From Diphasiastrum complanatum (Eukaryota; Streptophyta; Lycopodiopsida; Lycopodiales; Lycopodiaceae), in the NCBI GenBank assembly GCA_029204225.1, contig CM055097.1, positions 61,410,385 to 61,474,384 on the forward strand: a stretch of 64,000 bases of DNA. The letters run 5' to 3'. A model generated the notes under the pieces. That model was not told where the DNA came from. It was given only the letters and a program-made list of their open reading frames with translations, and did not search any database. Every line of letters begins with the position of its first letter. Position 1 is the stretch's first letter. Shown here one piece after another: positions 1 through 12,605 of the stretch. The position numbers and the translations under genes are program-made.

Positions 1-764
1 TTTTTGTAATATTTGTTTTTTGGAAACGCTTATAGATTCTAGTGATTCATTGCTTGTCATGTGCTGGCAGCAAACATTGGAGCGTGCATGTCATATCTAT
101 GAAAGTGGATTCTACTGGAAGCTACACACCTGTGTGCATGACAAAGAATTCCTTGCATGCCACCCATTCCATTGTTAAGTCCATGTACAAGAGGATGGTG
201 GAGCTATTGCCCAGGGTAGATGGGTTGATTTTAAATACTAACATAGAGATTGTTGATGCAAAGGTAAAAATCATCTTTTCATGTTTTTTATTTACATGAT
301 GGCATGGAGTTTAGAATTAAATTGAATTATAATTTAACAATTTTTTGCTGTGATTTCTCAATCTTCGCAACAAGACTATGCTTTCAACTACGGATGGTTT
401 TCCATCTGGAATGTTAGATCATTCTTGGATTGGTATACGGTGCAACCTCCAAATGCTAATATCCATGAGGTATTTTTCTCAACGTCTAGTATCCTGATAA
501 TATTATGTTAACTTTGTGTATTTATAGTTTTCTAAACATTGGCTAATACATACATACACTTGATGTTTTAAATTGCAGTTCTAATGTCATGAGGTATCAA
601 CAAATGTTATTTATCAGTACCTGTACGAAATGTTGAAAATCTTACTATCGTCTGCAAGGCCCTACAAGCATGAATGTGCCTCAGATGAAGCTGCCTGGGG
701 TTCTGTGGATAGCGAAGTTGTAGTGCTCGAGGATCTTCCTCAGGCACCTATGATTGGAATGTAA
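1..764 (+). CDS. 3' exons of an unrecognised gene (cassette gene U, copy A)
   Basis: I do not recognise the product. Three coding segments on the plus strand look spliced: one running to 263 (donor AAG|GTAAAA), one at about 375-469 (contains NYGWFSIWNVRSFLDWY, donor GAG|GTATTT) and a last one at about 594-764 ending in TAA. The last segment (YQYLYEMLKILLSSARP, then an acidic tail) resembles the last exon of the minus-strand gene at 17174-18913 (VYRFRQEIILSILARAR plus acidic tail). The first segment has a KHW motif followed 70-80 residues later by a Q...NYG block, a layout loosely like Ulp1/C48 cysteine peptidases, but the Cys expected before the Gly is Tyr, so any protease assignment is tentative. 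The acceptor of the last segment is uncertain: the stronger AG at 576-577 would bring in a TAA. The 5' part is outside the window. It is convergent with gene X copy A. Confidence 0.45.
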
Positions 765-1237
765 ATATTGAAATATAAGTTCCGACAAAAATATAGAAAT
801 ATATCATCACATGATGATGCATAGAACAACAGATAGGCAAACAAAAAGTGGGTTATTATTGAAAGCCACGAATATATTATTTCGATTTTCAAAACAATGT
901 ACACTTTCCAAAATACTGAATACAAATTGTTCGATGAAATCTTGAAGTCGTTTGAGATTGCTTTGTATTTTTTTTGAAAGGTACATTGTTGTTGCACGTC
1001 TACCATCCCAATGATTATGCAGTTTCGACAATTTCTACGCTTCTATTTAAATCCTTGCACTATATGCGATTTTTTTGTCTTGGTCTTACATGTACATGAA
1101 AGACACTTGTTAAACGATATCAACATTGAGATTATTTTAAATGAAATCTTGCAATACCAAAAACACTGAAATAAGTCCAAATAAAATCATTGAAAGTCAT
1201 TTCAAATGTGTATTAAAGAAAACACACATACACCTAC
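765..1237. other. Spacer between convergent genes U and X copy A
   Basis: AT-rich. Minus-strand open stretches at 740-1031 show no motif I can support. The last exon of gene X copy A, expected by comparison with copy B to encode a short LP-T-TI-V segment, was not found here, so copy A may be truncated at its 3' end. Confidence 0.4.
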
Positions 1238-1777
1238 CAATATTTCATTGACTAAAAAACATAAGTGCTCAAGAATATCATATTGCAGCAAGGTAAGCTC
1301 TGATCGAATGTGATCGAGTGTCCAATCTTCCTCCACCTCAATTGTTGTAATAGTAGAATTATTTTGCTTCACTTGGATTTCTATTTGATCTTGATGATTC
1401 ACTGTAAAATCCTGAGCCAATTCTTTCCATTCATTGCCAACTTTGGACCATCTTCTATGATAAAATGTTAAAGAAAGCACTTGTTTTTCTATAAGATATC
1501 TAAATTTCATTGACGATCTATTAACTATGCACTCGATATTGCCATTATTCTTTTTATCCCAATGATCATCAAGGAGGCTTGATAACATATCGTCTGTTAA
1601 ATCACTACAAATAAACATTGTCACTGGTCTACGAATATTACATTCAGCAAAAAAATCTACAAACATTGCAAAAGGCAGAAATCAGTGCAATCTATTATTT
1701 TTTGAACCTGTGCTACATTTCATACAGTTTTGAATGTCCATAAAAAAAACCTTTATCGAAAGATCTCTGCTATGGGG

Positions 1778-2194
1778 TGATGAGAAGGATGAGAATGAGT
1801 CGCAGTCGCAAAAGCGAAGCAACAACGACACAATGGAATTTGGATGGAGTTCAGATGTGGTTGCTAGACACTGCCAATTGAATCACTCCTACAGTCCTCC
1901 AGAATGTAGTGCTGATCTACGTTTATAAATTAATGTAGCATTCAATAAATTAAATTATTGTGCAGAATTAAATGAATGGGAGAATCAGACACACGAATAA
2001 CAACAAACACATTTGCATTCAAGATCACACATCATAAGAGAGACATGTGTCCAATGGCTACAAGATCATCTATTGTTTTTCTCTGATTCTTCAAGCATTG
2101 CATGTAGATTCACGCAGTGCATTGGTGTGAGAGAAATACAGTTCTCTCACGAGTAATGTCTCACGTACTAGCGGACTTGTGGATCTTGCTTACA
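1778..2194 (-). repeat. 3' LTR of copia-1
   Basis: On the plus strand it runs from TGATGAGAAGGATGAG to GATCTTGCTTACA, giving TG...CA ends. It is homologous throughout to 5485-5929. No clear purine-rich polypurine tract is visible beside it, which fits deletion of the adjacent internal region. Confidence 0.85.
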
Positions 2195-2327
2195 GAAGTG
2201 ATCTGGATCATCATGATCTGCCTGTTTGTGACTCTGACATACACATTAGAATCAACCAACAGAGGCTTGAATCCTAATGATTTCAGGGCTTAATTTTTCT
2301 TCTTTTACCATTGTCGGGCTGACTGTT

Positions 2328-4087
2328 TCAGACCGTAGATACTTTATGCATTCTACATGCATAGTCAGGAAGTGAATTTGAGACATATCCTGGGGGTTGA
2401 TCCATATAGACCTCTTCGTCTAGTTTGCCATGCAAGAAGGCTGTCTTCTTGTCCACAATGTGGATCTTGAGGTCATAAGTTGTTGCATATGCAAATAACA
2501 GACGTAGGGACAAATGTTTGACGACATGAGAGAAGGTTTCAGAGTAGTCAATACCATATCTCTAAGAAAATTCCTTCGCTTTCAGTCTTGCCTTGTATTT
2601 CGTGACATTCCCATCTGGTCCGTATTTGAGCTTGAAAATCCATTTGCATTTGACAGTCTTGCGCTTATGTGGCAATGGCTACAACGTCCATACCTGATTC
2701 TTCCTCATGGACTCCATCTCTTCGTTCATGGCTTGGATCCATCTGTCCTTCTCTGGACATTCAATCACTTCCTCAAAAGTCTGTGGTTTGCCACTGAATT
2801 TGCAGAACTCTTCTGATGTGGAAGCGGAGCTGCCTGACACGTATCTTGCTGGCGCTCTTCGTGGTCTAGTCGACCTTCTAGGAGAATTTCCTGGCACAAC
2901 AATGCCTTTGCCTTTGTCTGCTCTGCTAGGTTCAGAACCATCTTGGTTTACAGGAACTATAGTAGTTGGTTGCCTCTCGAATCTTTCTTCTTCAGATTCG
3001 TCACTCAAATGGGAAATGACTCGAAAATCTTCGTTTTCATGTTCGTCCTCTGCTCCCTCTATCACTGGCGGCAGGTCATAGTGCTGTCTCTCCAGAACTT
3101 CATAACTAACAAGATCATCATTGGCCATTGTCATGCTCTCGTCAAATCTGACATCTCTCACTGTTTTCACAGTGTTCGTGTTTGTCATGTAGACTCTGTA
3201 GTATGACGAGTTGTTGTCATAATCTACTAGAAATCCTTGTTCGGTTTTCTCATCAAGCTTCTTTTGAAGCTTATCAAGAATATGTGCATAAGCTGCGATG
3301 TCGTGTGAGGGACACCAGACTTCCCTGTCCTGTTTTGGATGTATGCGGTTGTACCTACTACTTCAGCCCACAATACCCTTGGAGCCTTCGAGTAGGCCAT
3401 CATGCATCTGGTAGCTTCCATCAGGGTTCTGTTCTTTCGTTCTGCAACACCATTGTGCTGCGGTGTGTAGGCTACAGTCCTTCTATGAATGATGCCACAA
3501 TCATTACATAAGTCAGTGAAGCGATTCGAGATGTATACGCCACCTCGATCCATTCTGATCTGCTTCACTTTGCTGCCTGTACATCTCTTAGCCCAATTCA
3601 CATATTTTGTGAATTTACCAAGTGTTTCAGATTTATTCTGAATAAAGTACACTTTGGAAAATTTACTATAATCATCAATGAAGGTTATATAATATTTTGA
3701 ACCTCCTACTGAGATCACATTGAAAGGCCCACAGATGTCAAAATGCACTAACTCCAGAATCTTGGTCGTTCTGTAGGAGTCTTTGATGAATGGAGTGCAT
3801 GACATCTTATCCTTCAAACATGCATCACAGGTGGTCGAACTGGTTGCATTCGAGATGCTGATCCCTATTATTGCTCCATGATGGCTTGCCTGGTAAAGTG
3901 CCATTGAATTCATGTGACATAGTCTTCTGTGCCACAGAGTGTCTAGCTGGTCATCATGAGTCTGATGCACCTGATTTGCAGGTAGGTGTACCTTTAGATG
4001 ATGTAGATTTCCTTTTCTTCTGCCTTGAGTGATCAAAGTACTGGTACTGGCATCAATCACGTTGCACGCTTCGTCAGAAAATGTCAC
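2328..4087 (-). pseudogene. copia-1 pol remnant: integrase and truncated reverse transcriptase
   Basis: Read on the minus strand, the segment 4087-3227 has the GAG-pre-integrase block LDTLWHRRLCHMNSM with its CDACLKDK partner. The integrase core follows: FDICGPF (first Asp), RMDRGGVY (second Asp) and QHNGVAERKNRT (Glu). A linker region follows (3188-2679, ending near a KDRWIQAMNEEMESM motif typical of the RT start). Then a short RT piece at 2513-2328 carries VDKKTAFLHGKLDEEVYM and stops before the catalytic YxDD region. Frames are broken at several points, so no functional enzyme is encoded. Confidence 0.85.
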
Positions 4088-4165
4088 CTACATTCCTGCA
4101 TCTGCTATTCTTGCTACAGAAAGCAAGTCTTGCTGTAGTGTAGGCACGAACAGAATGTCTTCGAG

Positions 4166-5374
4166 TCATCTATTTCTACTGTTGGTGTTGAGCCACAGTG
4201 AACCAATACCGTTCACTTGATGTTTGGATCCATCTCCAAGAACTATGAATCTTGAAGGATCCGCACTTCTGAAATCAGACATTATTCGTCTTGATGTCAC
4301 GAAGTGTGAGGTGGCTCCTGAAAAATCTAGAATCACCTCATGTGTGTCAGATGTTGACGCTACACACACATCTTCACAGATGTAGGCGATCGAACAATTT
4401 CTATTTGTTCTTTGTTCGCCCATTTTTGAGCTCTCAGGCTCCTCGACATAGGATGAACTGTTGCTGTTCTCCTGTCTGTTCTGCGTTGATTTGTTTCTTG
4501 GATTCTGGCGGCAATCCATTGTTGCATGACCCTTCTTGTGGCAGTGGATACACTCAATCATTGGATTGAGCCAGCATGTATCAACCGTATGCCCGTCTCT
4601 TCTGCATCTCACGCAAGTCTTCTTGTCTGCACCTTGCTACTTCGACCTCCCTTTGCTCTTCCAGTTGTCTTTGCTAGTCCCGCGATCCTGCCTAGCCCTC
4701 TGATTTGACTCCCTCTTAGGATTAAATTGTTTTTTGGATTTTTTTTTGTTGACATAGAGGGCCTGGTCGGAACCATCTTTGTGATCAAGATGTTCTCTGG
4801 CCTCGACTTCCTCTCAAATCTCGACAATTGCCTTTTCGAGTTTCATGGTAGGATCTTTTGCGAGCAGGGTTCTTGTTGTTTGGAATGATCTCGGTAAGGC
4901 TCTCAATAGGTAGGTGAGCTGCTTCTCAGCTGACACTGCATTCTTTGCTCCAGAGTTGTGTAGTGATAGAAACAGATCTTTCATCTTTCTTGCAAAAGAA
5001 GTAAGGTCTTTTTCATCCCACTATAGATGCATCAATTGATCTTCCAGCATCATGATTTGACTTCTTGATTTCGTCTGAAATCTCATGAGCAATGCATCCC
5101 ACATCTCCTTAGCTTTGGAGAGTGTTGCCAGGTCAAGTGTGAGACTATCTTCGATGGATGAAGACAGCAAGGCTATTGCCTTGTCATTTTTCTCCCTCCA
5201 CTCGTGTAGCTCCTTGCTTGATGTCGTAGGCATCTCTTCTGTGCCATCCACCCAGGGGAATGAACCTTCGCCCTTGAGTATCAATGATGTCTTAACTTTT
5301 CAGGCTAGAAAGTTAGATCTTGGAGAATCAAGAACTGTGCAGATCTTGCTCTCCATGCTGTTGATTGAAGCCAT
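4166..5374 (-). pseudogene. copia-1 gag and protease remnant
   Basis: A gag start MASINSMESKIC lies at 5374 on the minus strand, followed by an in-frame stop and then the capsid-like segment 5284-5021 (GEGSFPWVDGTEE, then MWDALLMRFQTKSRSQIMML). Downstream are two zinc knuckles, CRRDGHTVDTC (degenerate) and CIHCHKKGHATMDC (CX2CX4HX4C). A protease site reads ILDFSGATSHFV, where functional copia proteases have DSGA. Several stops interrupt the frame. Confidence 0.85.
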
Positions 5375-5470
5375 TGCTTTTGAATTCTATTCTCTTGTTG
5401 ATGGTTGTTTGTCTGAATGCTTGGCCTCCTGGATCTGATAGCTTCTTGGCTACGTCATTATGACAAGGTA

Positions 5471-5483
5471 GGCTCTGATGCCA
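5471..5483 (-). other. Primer-binding site of copia-1 (initiator Met tRNA type)
   Basis: On the minus strand, one base after the LTR end ...CTCATCA comes TGGCATCAGAGCC, which matches the usual copia primer site TGGTATCAGAGCC with one change. It fixes the element's orientation and the inner border of the 5' LTR. Confidence 0.85.
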
Positions 5484-5484
5484 T

Positions 5485-5929
5485 TGATGAGAAGGATGAG
5501 AATGAGTCGCAGTCGTGAAACAATCGCAAAAGTGAAGCAACAACGACACAATGGAATCCGGATGGAGTTCAGATGTGGTCGTTGGACATTGCCAGTTGAA
5601 TCACTCCTACAGTCCTCTAGAATGTAGTCAGGCATTGCTAATCTACGTTATTAAATTAACGTAGCATTCAACAAACTCAACCATTGTGTGGAATTAAATG
5701 AATGGGAGAATCAGACACACAAATAACAACAAACACATTTGCATTCAAGATCACACATCATAAGAGAGACATGTGCCCAATGGCTACAAGATCATCCATT
5801 GACTTTCTCTGATTCTTCAAGCACTGCATGTAGATCCACGTAGTGTGTTGGCGTGAGAGAAATATAGTTCTCTCACAAGTAATGTCTCGCTTACTAGTGG
5901 ACTTGTGGATCTTGTGGATCCTGCTTACA
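5485..5929 (-). repeat. 5' LTR of copia-1
   Basis: Homologous to 1778-2194. Both share the interior stretch around GGAGAATCAGACACAC and end in GCTTACA on the plus strand. It carries short insertions relative to the other LTR, for example GAAACAATCGCA near its left end and a repeated CTTGTGGAT near its right end. Confidence 0.85.
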
Positions 5930-6611
5930 GAACTCGTCTCACACCGAGGCGGACTTCTTCTTTGAATTTTTTGGTGTTTCGTGTCTCTTGACTTTCATGT
6001 TTGCGAACATTTTTGTCAAGCAGAGGGCTGAAAGCTAGCAAGGCTTTGTAAACAGAAACGTTTTGTTTCTTCATGGTGGACTCTAGAGGAATCCATTCTT
6101 CGCTTGAGAAAGAGGATAATGATATCGCCTCTAATCTTCCACCTAAACTAGATGGTGTGTAAAATGAATCATAGAAGAAAATACAAGAATCCAAAAGTGA
6201 TCTCGTGGAGCAGTTCTTGTATTGCAGAAGACCAATATCAGAATGAATAACGTCCATGATGCTGACAAGGGATTGTATATGTTGCCATTCGATTATGCTT
6301 GATGGATACAAATTTGCACAAACCCATAAAACTATATATCATTTAAATACTCTGATACACGTCTAGATGATTAATGCAAAGCTCAAAGCAAAAGATTTTC
6401 GAAAACTTACAATTGCATTTGAGTCTGTCATTTGAACTTACACCTTCCGCTCTAATTTCCTTATGCATGTAGACATGTTGAACCAAGACCTCTGAAATGG
6501 ATCGACCACCAGGTGAAAGTTTGAAGTCTAAAATTCTACCTTTCCAAAAGCTCCTATAATCCATGACAGAAACTCTGACAATATTGGCCAAAAGAAGATG
6601 AACAATAGAGT

Positions 6612-8129
6612 CTGAAACAAAATGTAGATGAATCAGTATGAAAACTAAAAACCAAATTTGTAATAAATGTTGGCGGTCTTTTGTAAATCATATATGTTAC
6701 TCTAACTATGGTTATATCAAAATAGACTTACTTTAACCACAAGTGTTAGGTCTCGGGCACTCAAGAAACTCACGAGCGGCAATTACAGTCCAATCACAAG
6801 TCCGTCGGGAGTTTTGAATTGTATACAAATATGACCAGAAAGTTCCAAATTTTTTTTGACCAGCAAACAATGTTAGAGTCTTTCATAGGTGTATATATAT
6901 AACTGGGCCAAGTGTACGTCAAATAGTTGAAAAGTCAAAAACAACATCTCGACAAAAGGCCTTTTGGTGCTCGAAACTCCTCTAATGCCCTTGTCAACCT
7001 ATCATTGATGCATGTCTATAGATATTCATTGGTTGGAATCTTAGTTCTACGATTGTAAAATTTTTAACTACTTTTGTGTAGTGATTGTGATGGTGTAAGT
7101 TCTTGCAACTTCAAATATTAAAAAAAAAAAACAAAAGAATCGTCAACTTACCGATTCTTACCTCTTTGTGGAACTTCAAACATTAAAACAAACTAAAATC
7201 GAATTTGTTATTATGAAATACAAGCTTATTGTGTAGATATATCTCAAATTCAAATATATGACAATATATAAATTAGATATGAATGACTTGAAAAGTGCAT
7301 TAAATCATATTTATCTTATTATGCTCTTGTGTACTTAACTGACATAGCAACAGATTGATTCTACTACATGCAAAAAAAAAAAATCGATCATCCGTCTGCT
7401 CATCTTCTTATTATTTTCAAAATTAATATGGTGCAAATTACCAAGCTTAATGCTTATTCTATAGCCTTCATTGACCTCAAAAATCTACGACAATTTTCAC
7501 TTTCATCTTAGAGTTGTTAGATTGGAAAGCAGAGGCGAGCAAGAGTCTTTTCTAGGACAACTTTGTCTCATTAATTGTGTTGTCTAATACAACAGAATTA
7601 AGCAATTTTAGATTTAAAAGTCCAAACTTGTCTTCAAGAAGACAAAAAGATGAAAGTTGTATCGTAACAGATTGAAGTTTCTAGTGTTTGTATCAAACTT
7701 TGTTCAAATTATTATTGTGGTATTATGTCATGAAGGCCTTGCCATAATGCTAAAATTGTTGGATTAACCCCACTAAAGAAAAACATTTGCCTGTAAAAGT
7801 TAAAAAAAATCATCAAAAATTCACTCAACTATTCTTCTACATTCGTTTAATCTTCACAAAATGTCAAAAAGTTATAATATGGCAATATGACATGGCAAGG
7901 ACATTGTGGTACAATACCAGATCATTCTTGTTAATTCAGCTATGCAAAATTATTTGGCAAACATATGTCTTGTTACTATGCTTTTGTCATGTGCTTAATG
8001 TGTTAGATCTATTACTCAGTGTGGCCACTCCTACAACATATGTCATTCTTCAATTGACAGTAGCAAATTAGATGGTAAATTATGTTATTTGGAAGTTGAA
8101 AATTGAAAATATGCTTCTACAGAAAGATT
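6612..8129. other. No gene recognised
   Basis: AT-rich DNA with short homopolymer runs. The next exon upstream of gene X copy A should lie here, but I cannot find a segment similar to copy B. Confidence 0.4.
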
Positions 8130-9150
8130 CATAGGTGAACTTTAAAGGAGTTTTGGTAGTGAGCCAAGACACATACCATGATCAATTTGTCCATGAAGGA
8201 CAATATAATACCACATTTGAGGTATGCAACTTCTCTTGAACAAGCTTGGGAGATTCCTGAGAACATATATGAACTAGCCAATGTTTCTAAAATATTGTTT
8301 TTAATAAGTAGAATGTTCAATCTTATAATGTAAATTTCAAGGTATATCAATAGAAATGAGGATCAAAGATATTAAAGATCAATTGCTAGAAATTGAAGAA
8401 GAAACTAGTTCTAGAGATCTTGTTTATAGTATTTTCCAAATGCTTAATGGAAGAGAGTGACTATTAGTATCACTTTTGCTCATGTTTTTCTTGTTGAAGG
8501 TGAACAAAACAGGAAGAAGTGCTATCTAGGACCCAACTCAAACCAAAGAGCAGATCAAACATCATATTTAAAATCCAAACACAAAAAGAAGGGTGCATGT
8601 CCTATTGCAAAAAAGGTGGTCATTAACAAAGTTTTATCTCAAACAAAAGTTAAATATCAAGAAGGGTAAGTTTCAATCCCATGAGACGAACAACTTGTGG
8701 AAGAAGAAAAGTTTAATGAAAATATTTGACCTAAATTTTTTCTTTCTTAAAGCATCAAGGTTCGTGGTTTGATTTTTCAAGTAGTCAAAACATGACTTCA
8801 TGTTTGGTTTTCTACTTTTCAAGAAGTCGATGATGTTGGAAGACAAGTTTGTTTGAGTAATGGAACTAAGATTTTAGAAAGATGTTGGATTTATTGTGAT
8901 TCTTATCAATCTAGGACTATAAAAAAGTACTACATGTACCTCTCAACTTTGTCAAATATATACTTTCTATGATTGTTATTACTTTTCAAAATTTTGATGT
9001 TAATTTGTTGAATGACAAATGCATCATTAGGGAGGGGAACAAGATTATAGTTACAAGTGTCAAAGAGGGTGTTCTTTCTATAGTTGATGCAAATTCTATA
9101 TCTCACATGTACTTGCATCTCAATACTAGTACCCAAGCAATCTTTTAGCA
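8130..9150 (+). mobile_element. Degenerate Ty1/copia remnant (gag to protease to pre-integrase)
   Basis: Three short stretches in changing plus-strand frames resemble successive parts of a copia polyprotein. The first is gag-like: MKDNIIPHLRYATSLEQAW, followed by NVSKILFL and IKDIKDQLLEIEEETSSRD. The second is a protease site WFDFSSSQNMTS near 8770, in place of the usual W.DSGAS.HMT. The third is a pre-integrase block near 8990-9090, QNFDVNLLNDKCII then GNKIIVTSVKEG. Stops and frameshifts are frequent and no LTR was found, so this is an old fossil. It is a different family from the other copia pieces in the window. Confidence 0.65.
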
Positions 9151-10507
9151 TGCACTAATTGAGCTTATTCATCAACATGCATTAATACTATTCAACATAG
9201 TTCAAGCATTACAATATTACAATGTTTGATAGATGAGCTACACATGGATTCTTGCATGAAGGAAGTGAATGACATTATTGATAGACACAACTCACCATTG
9301 TAATTAAGATTGAAGTTCATTATTGTAGCATAATGCATGCTAGTTGTTGTTCACTTGGTAATTGTCATATCTCATAATTCATTCATGTATAAGTTACTAA
9401 TATAGTTTCTTTTGAGATTTTCTATTGGTACAATCATTGAGGCTAGTCTTGTGAGTATACTTGCTCCAAGCATGGATAATAGTTTGTTTGTTCATTTTTT
9501 TGTTATGAAGCACTCTATTTCAATGAACAAATGACAATAATGATGAAAATATCACCCAATCCAATGAGCTCAAATTGTAAGAGCTTGAGGAAGCACAAGT
9601 TGAACCTACATCCTTGAGCTACAAGACACTAAATTACTTGAGTGTGACTCCTAAACCAAGCTGGTAAAATAATCATTGCTAGCTAGAATGGGGAATTAGT
9701 TCCTTGACTACTTATCGAACATCCTAGTTCCTTGATTATAGTGAAGTGCACCACCGAATGCCTCCTTGCTACATGGATAAGCATGCAATTTTGGGAGAAA
9801 TGCAAATAACTTGAAATCGTGCGCATGCCAACACCTTGTCTTTGACAATATCAGCATACAACTGCACTAGCTCTTGCAATGGAGATAACAAAGGTGTTAT
9901 TCTATATGCAAATAAGTTTGAATTGCATGCAACCCAACCCCCATCCACTCTTGGACATGCAACTCGACCTTCATTGCTTTTATAGATGAAAATTCAATAC
10001 ATAGATATTGTGTGTTAAGAAGTATGCTATAGGAATTATCATCAAACATCCTTTACCAAGACTACACCCAATGGGAGCTATAGAAGCATAACATAATAAA
10101 AATGATCAAACATCTTCTCCCAAAGTACACCCAAATAGAGGTTTAAGCATTCCATCCAAGGGCAACACAGAATCTATTACATTGCATGATGAAAATCAAG
10201 CAATGGATAATGGGTCCCCAAACTCGATCTCCAACGTTGCAACTTCAATGTCAATGGTTCCATTTCAATAAATCTGGACATGCTGTCAAGTTGTCTTTTT
10301 CTATGGGAATCGATTTAGAAGATTGCATTATGATTTTCCCCCCCTCAAATTTCTAGTATCAAGGTACATGTAGTTTGTTCTTCAATTTGAAGTGTGAGTA
10401 TTATTCTATAACATTTTTATATTGCGTTATACTAGGAGAATTCTTACAGATATCTAATGTGCACTTTTGTTGAATTGTGCAAAATTGATATTTTTGAAAA
10501 CTTTGCC
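9151..10507. other. No gene recognised
   Basis: AT-rich. Part of it may be further decay of the preceding copia remnant, but I see no block that I can align. Confidence 0.4.
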
Positions 10508-11676
10508 TATTGGAGAAAGAGGGTGTGTCGTGTGTGAGAAACGATAATAGCTCGAAAAGAAAATGAACACGAAAAAGAAGCGAACAAGAAACGAACTCGA
10601 ATGAGAAGTGTTCCTGCGCAGCGGAATGAGCTATATGACTCTTTCCCTAAGCATGACTACACCTATCAGAAACAAACAGAACATTAGTGATAGAAATCAC
10701 GGTTGTTCTGATTACGTAGCCAAACGTTAATAAGACACCAGAAGAATAATTTGTCGCGAATAGCTAGACAAATTATCTGTCGCGAATGATTCACAAAGAG
10801 CTAAACTGAGTTCGACTGATCATTAGTCGTGAATGATTCACGAAAGGCAAGACTAAAGATTAGTCGTCAACAGCTAGACTAATAATAATGCTAAAACAGA
10901 TTACCAGATTGAGCAACAAGAAAGCCAGACTGAATGAAAAGTAAGCATAGCAATGTTGATGCAAATTTTGAACACAGAACAAAAGAGCTGTTATCAGATT
11001 AAGTATAGCAAAATATACATGTCAATAATGCGGTAGAGCACAAGACAATAGCGGACGAAACCGCATGCTCTACAAAGCTAATTCAATTTTGTAAGATGAA
11101 TGAACCTGTTACTGACAAATAAAGAATCAATGCACAAGGCACCTATTTCATCTATCTCTGATAAGCTTCTGATGCTATTATGTTACACACACTTGATCTT
11201 GATTTCTCTCAAATCAATCTATCGATGTGAATACACAAATGATATTCAATATATATACACAATGTTACAGGTGTGCAGATGAAGAAAGTACAAAGTGGAT
11301 GTGTTGTTTGTAGGAGATCGTGGGTGGCTGCAGTCGTTGTCAAGTCTGTTAGCGCAGTTGCATGGGGTGAGCATGAAAAGGGTGCGACGTCAGCCTTTGC
11401 TGAAGTGAACGTTGGTGAAGATACGAAAAATGCGTCACTCTGATGAAATGCCTTAGGATTCGATTTACAGGGTGCCTTTGCTTCCTAATGCACCTTTGGC
11501 ATTTTGTAAGGCAGTGTCATCTTTATTGTCTGTCACAAAACGCGTGTAAAAACACAGTGTCACGATTCTTTCACCTTTTCTTCGCCTGTGAAAATTTACA
11601 TGTAAATATGCAGACTTCGCGACAACGCGAGTAAAAATTGCAGCATGAATGGAGGTAGATTAAAATGGGATTTAGG
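10508..11676 (-). repeat. Long LTR copy, probably solo (family of copia-2)
   Basis: It matches 29990-31101 from TTGGAGAAAGAGGGTG to AAATGGGATTTAGG, apart from an insertion near 10985-11095 in this copy and about 85 bp present only in the other copy. At 29990 the sequence abuts a primer-binding site and gag, which identifies it as an LTR. Here no gag or primer site follows, so a solo LTR is the simplest reading. The outer border is uncertain because similarity continues about 30 bp past the nearest CA end. No target duplication is evident. Confidence 0.7.
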
Positions 11677-12605
11677 CTCAAAAAACCGTCAAAAATATTT
11701 TGTGGTCAAGTTTTGTAAGACCGAGCCAAAAGTGTCGGTCCACCTAGAATTGGGTCCCAACCCGCCCTAAATGAGGCTAGAGCAAATTTTGCGGCCGAAA
11801 TGGCCGGTAAATATTTTACGGCTTTTCAAAAAAATGGCCAGTTGTAAAAAAATAGCCGGTATGACCATGCTAAAATCTCACCATGTAATGTCCATTTTTA
11901 CTAATATATGATCACTCAGTGTATTTTTCAGGGAAACCGTGTTGTCATGGGAGCCCTAGTCATGAATGCCAAAAAAGTCAACCACAGAAAAGAAAACCGC
12001 GAAAGAAAAGTTTCGAGTAAAAACAGGACCGAGAAATATGGATTCAGCGTCAAGGAGTCACAGAAACCCTAACATCACAGTTTGAAAAATTTACGGGCAA
12101 TTAACGAAATGTGTGGGCCAAGTGGTTACCCAACAGGCCAAAAACCCAGACAAATGAACAGTAGGCGCATGGCTCTTGAAAAAATGAAGAAAGGCCAAAA
12201 ACGCAGGTACCCAAAGAGAAATGAAGGTCGCCTACTAAATATAGGGGTTGAAAAAGGGCCACACCCAAAATTTGGATAATAAATGCCAAAACACCTTGGA
12301 GGCTATAAAAATTGGACGATACACCCACTAGCCATTGACATTTTGGGCTTTTAGGGTGTACAAAAGGGGAAACTTAAATGGCCTCCCTAGCCTTTGACAA
12401 AAATGGCATCTTGGCTAGTTTTGGAAAAGAGCCTTGAATGCACCACTCCCCCACTCTCTTATGGAGGCCACTAGGTGTATTATCAAATGGGTTGAGGACA
12501 AATGGCAAAGAGGGCTTGAAGGACATGAAGAATGGCAAGATGACATTGTGAAGGGGATGCATTGGATTTTCCTATAAGAAGGAGCCAACTCCTAGTATTT
12601 CAAAT
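11677..12605. other. No gene recognised
   Basis: Short open frames on both strands (12082-12328, 12374-12562) lack recognisable motifs and overlap antisense. I regard the stretch as non-coding. Confidence 0.4.

Larger units (their letters stand above)
1778..5929 (-). mobile_element. Ty1/copia LTR retrotransposon, internally deleted (copia-1)
   Basis: The element has two related LTRs, a tRNA-iMet-type primer site, gag with two zinc knuckles, an aspartic protease remnant, integrase and the beginning of reverse transcriptase, all on the minus strand. At 4152 bp it is shorter than a normal 5-kb copia element because the rest of RT and all of RNase H are gone (between about 2328 and 2194). Multiple stops and frameshifts break the polyprotein. 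The LTRs differ at many positions and in length (417 against 445 bp), so the insertion is old. I see no matching 5-bp target duplication (TGGGG left, GAACT right). It sits inside gene X copy A. Confidence 0.9.
1238..6611 (-). pseudogene. Cassette gene X, copy A, split by a copia insertion
   Basis: Unrecognised family. The minus-strand exon 6611-6411 encodes FWKGRILDFKLSPGGRSI, then SEVLVQHVYMH and a KCNC end before a GTAAGT donor. A second open segment covers about 6300-5930. The exon 1656-1238, between acceptor TTTGTAG and donor GTAGGT, encodes DDHWDKKNNGNIECIVNR, then an ITTIEVEEDWTLDHIRSEL segment. The first and last parts match copy B at 16201-16978 (YWKAKILEFKTTLGGQSI; VEVEEHWKLDFIRTEL), and the KCNC|GTAAGT exon border is identical. 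The last part resembles a ubiquitin-like beta-grasp: a strand, a second strand with an EVE turn, a helix starting DxIR, and an FLVN strand, as in TITLEVEPSDTIENVK and RLIFAG of ubiquitin. An entire copia element separates the exons, so this copy is very probably dead. Domain identity is inference. Confidence 0.55.

Noticed and set aside
1-764. Active Ulp1/C48 protease
   Set aside because: The His-Trp and Gln spacing is suggestive, but the catalytic Cys position reads Tyr and the Asp is not clear; kept only as a possible fold.
740-1031. Two overlapping minus-strand frames after gene U
   Set aside because: No motif, AT-rich composition, and position in the spacer of a convergent pair.
12082-12562. 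Short opposing open frames
   Set aside because: Antisense to one another, no start context or motif, typical of random frames.
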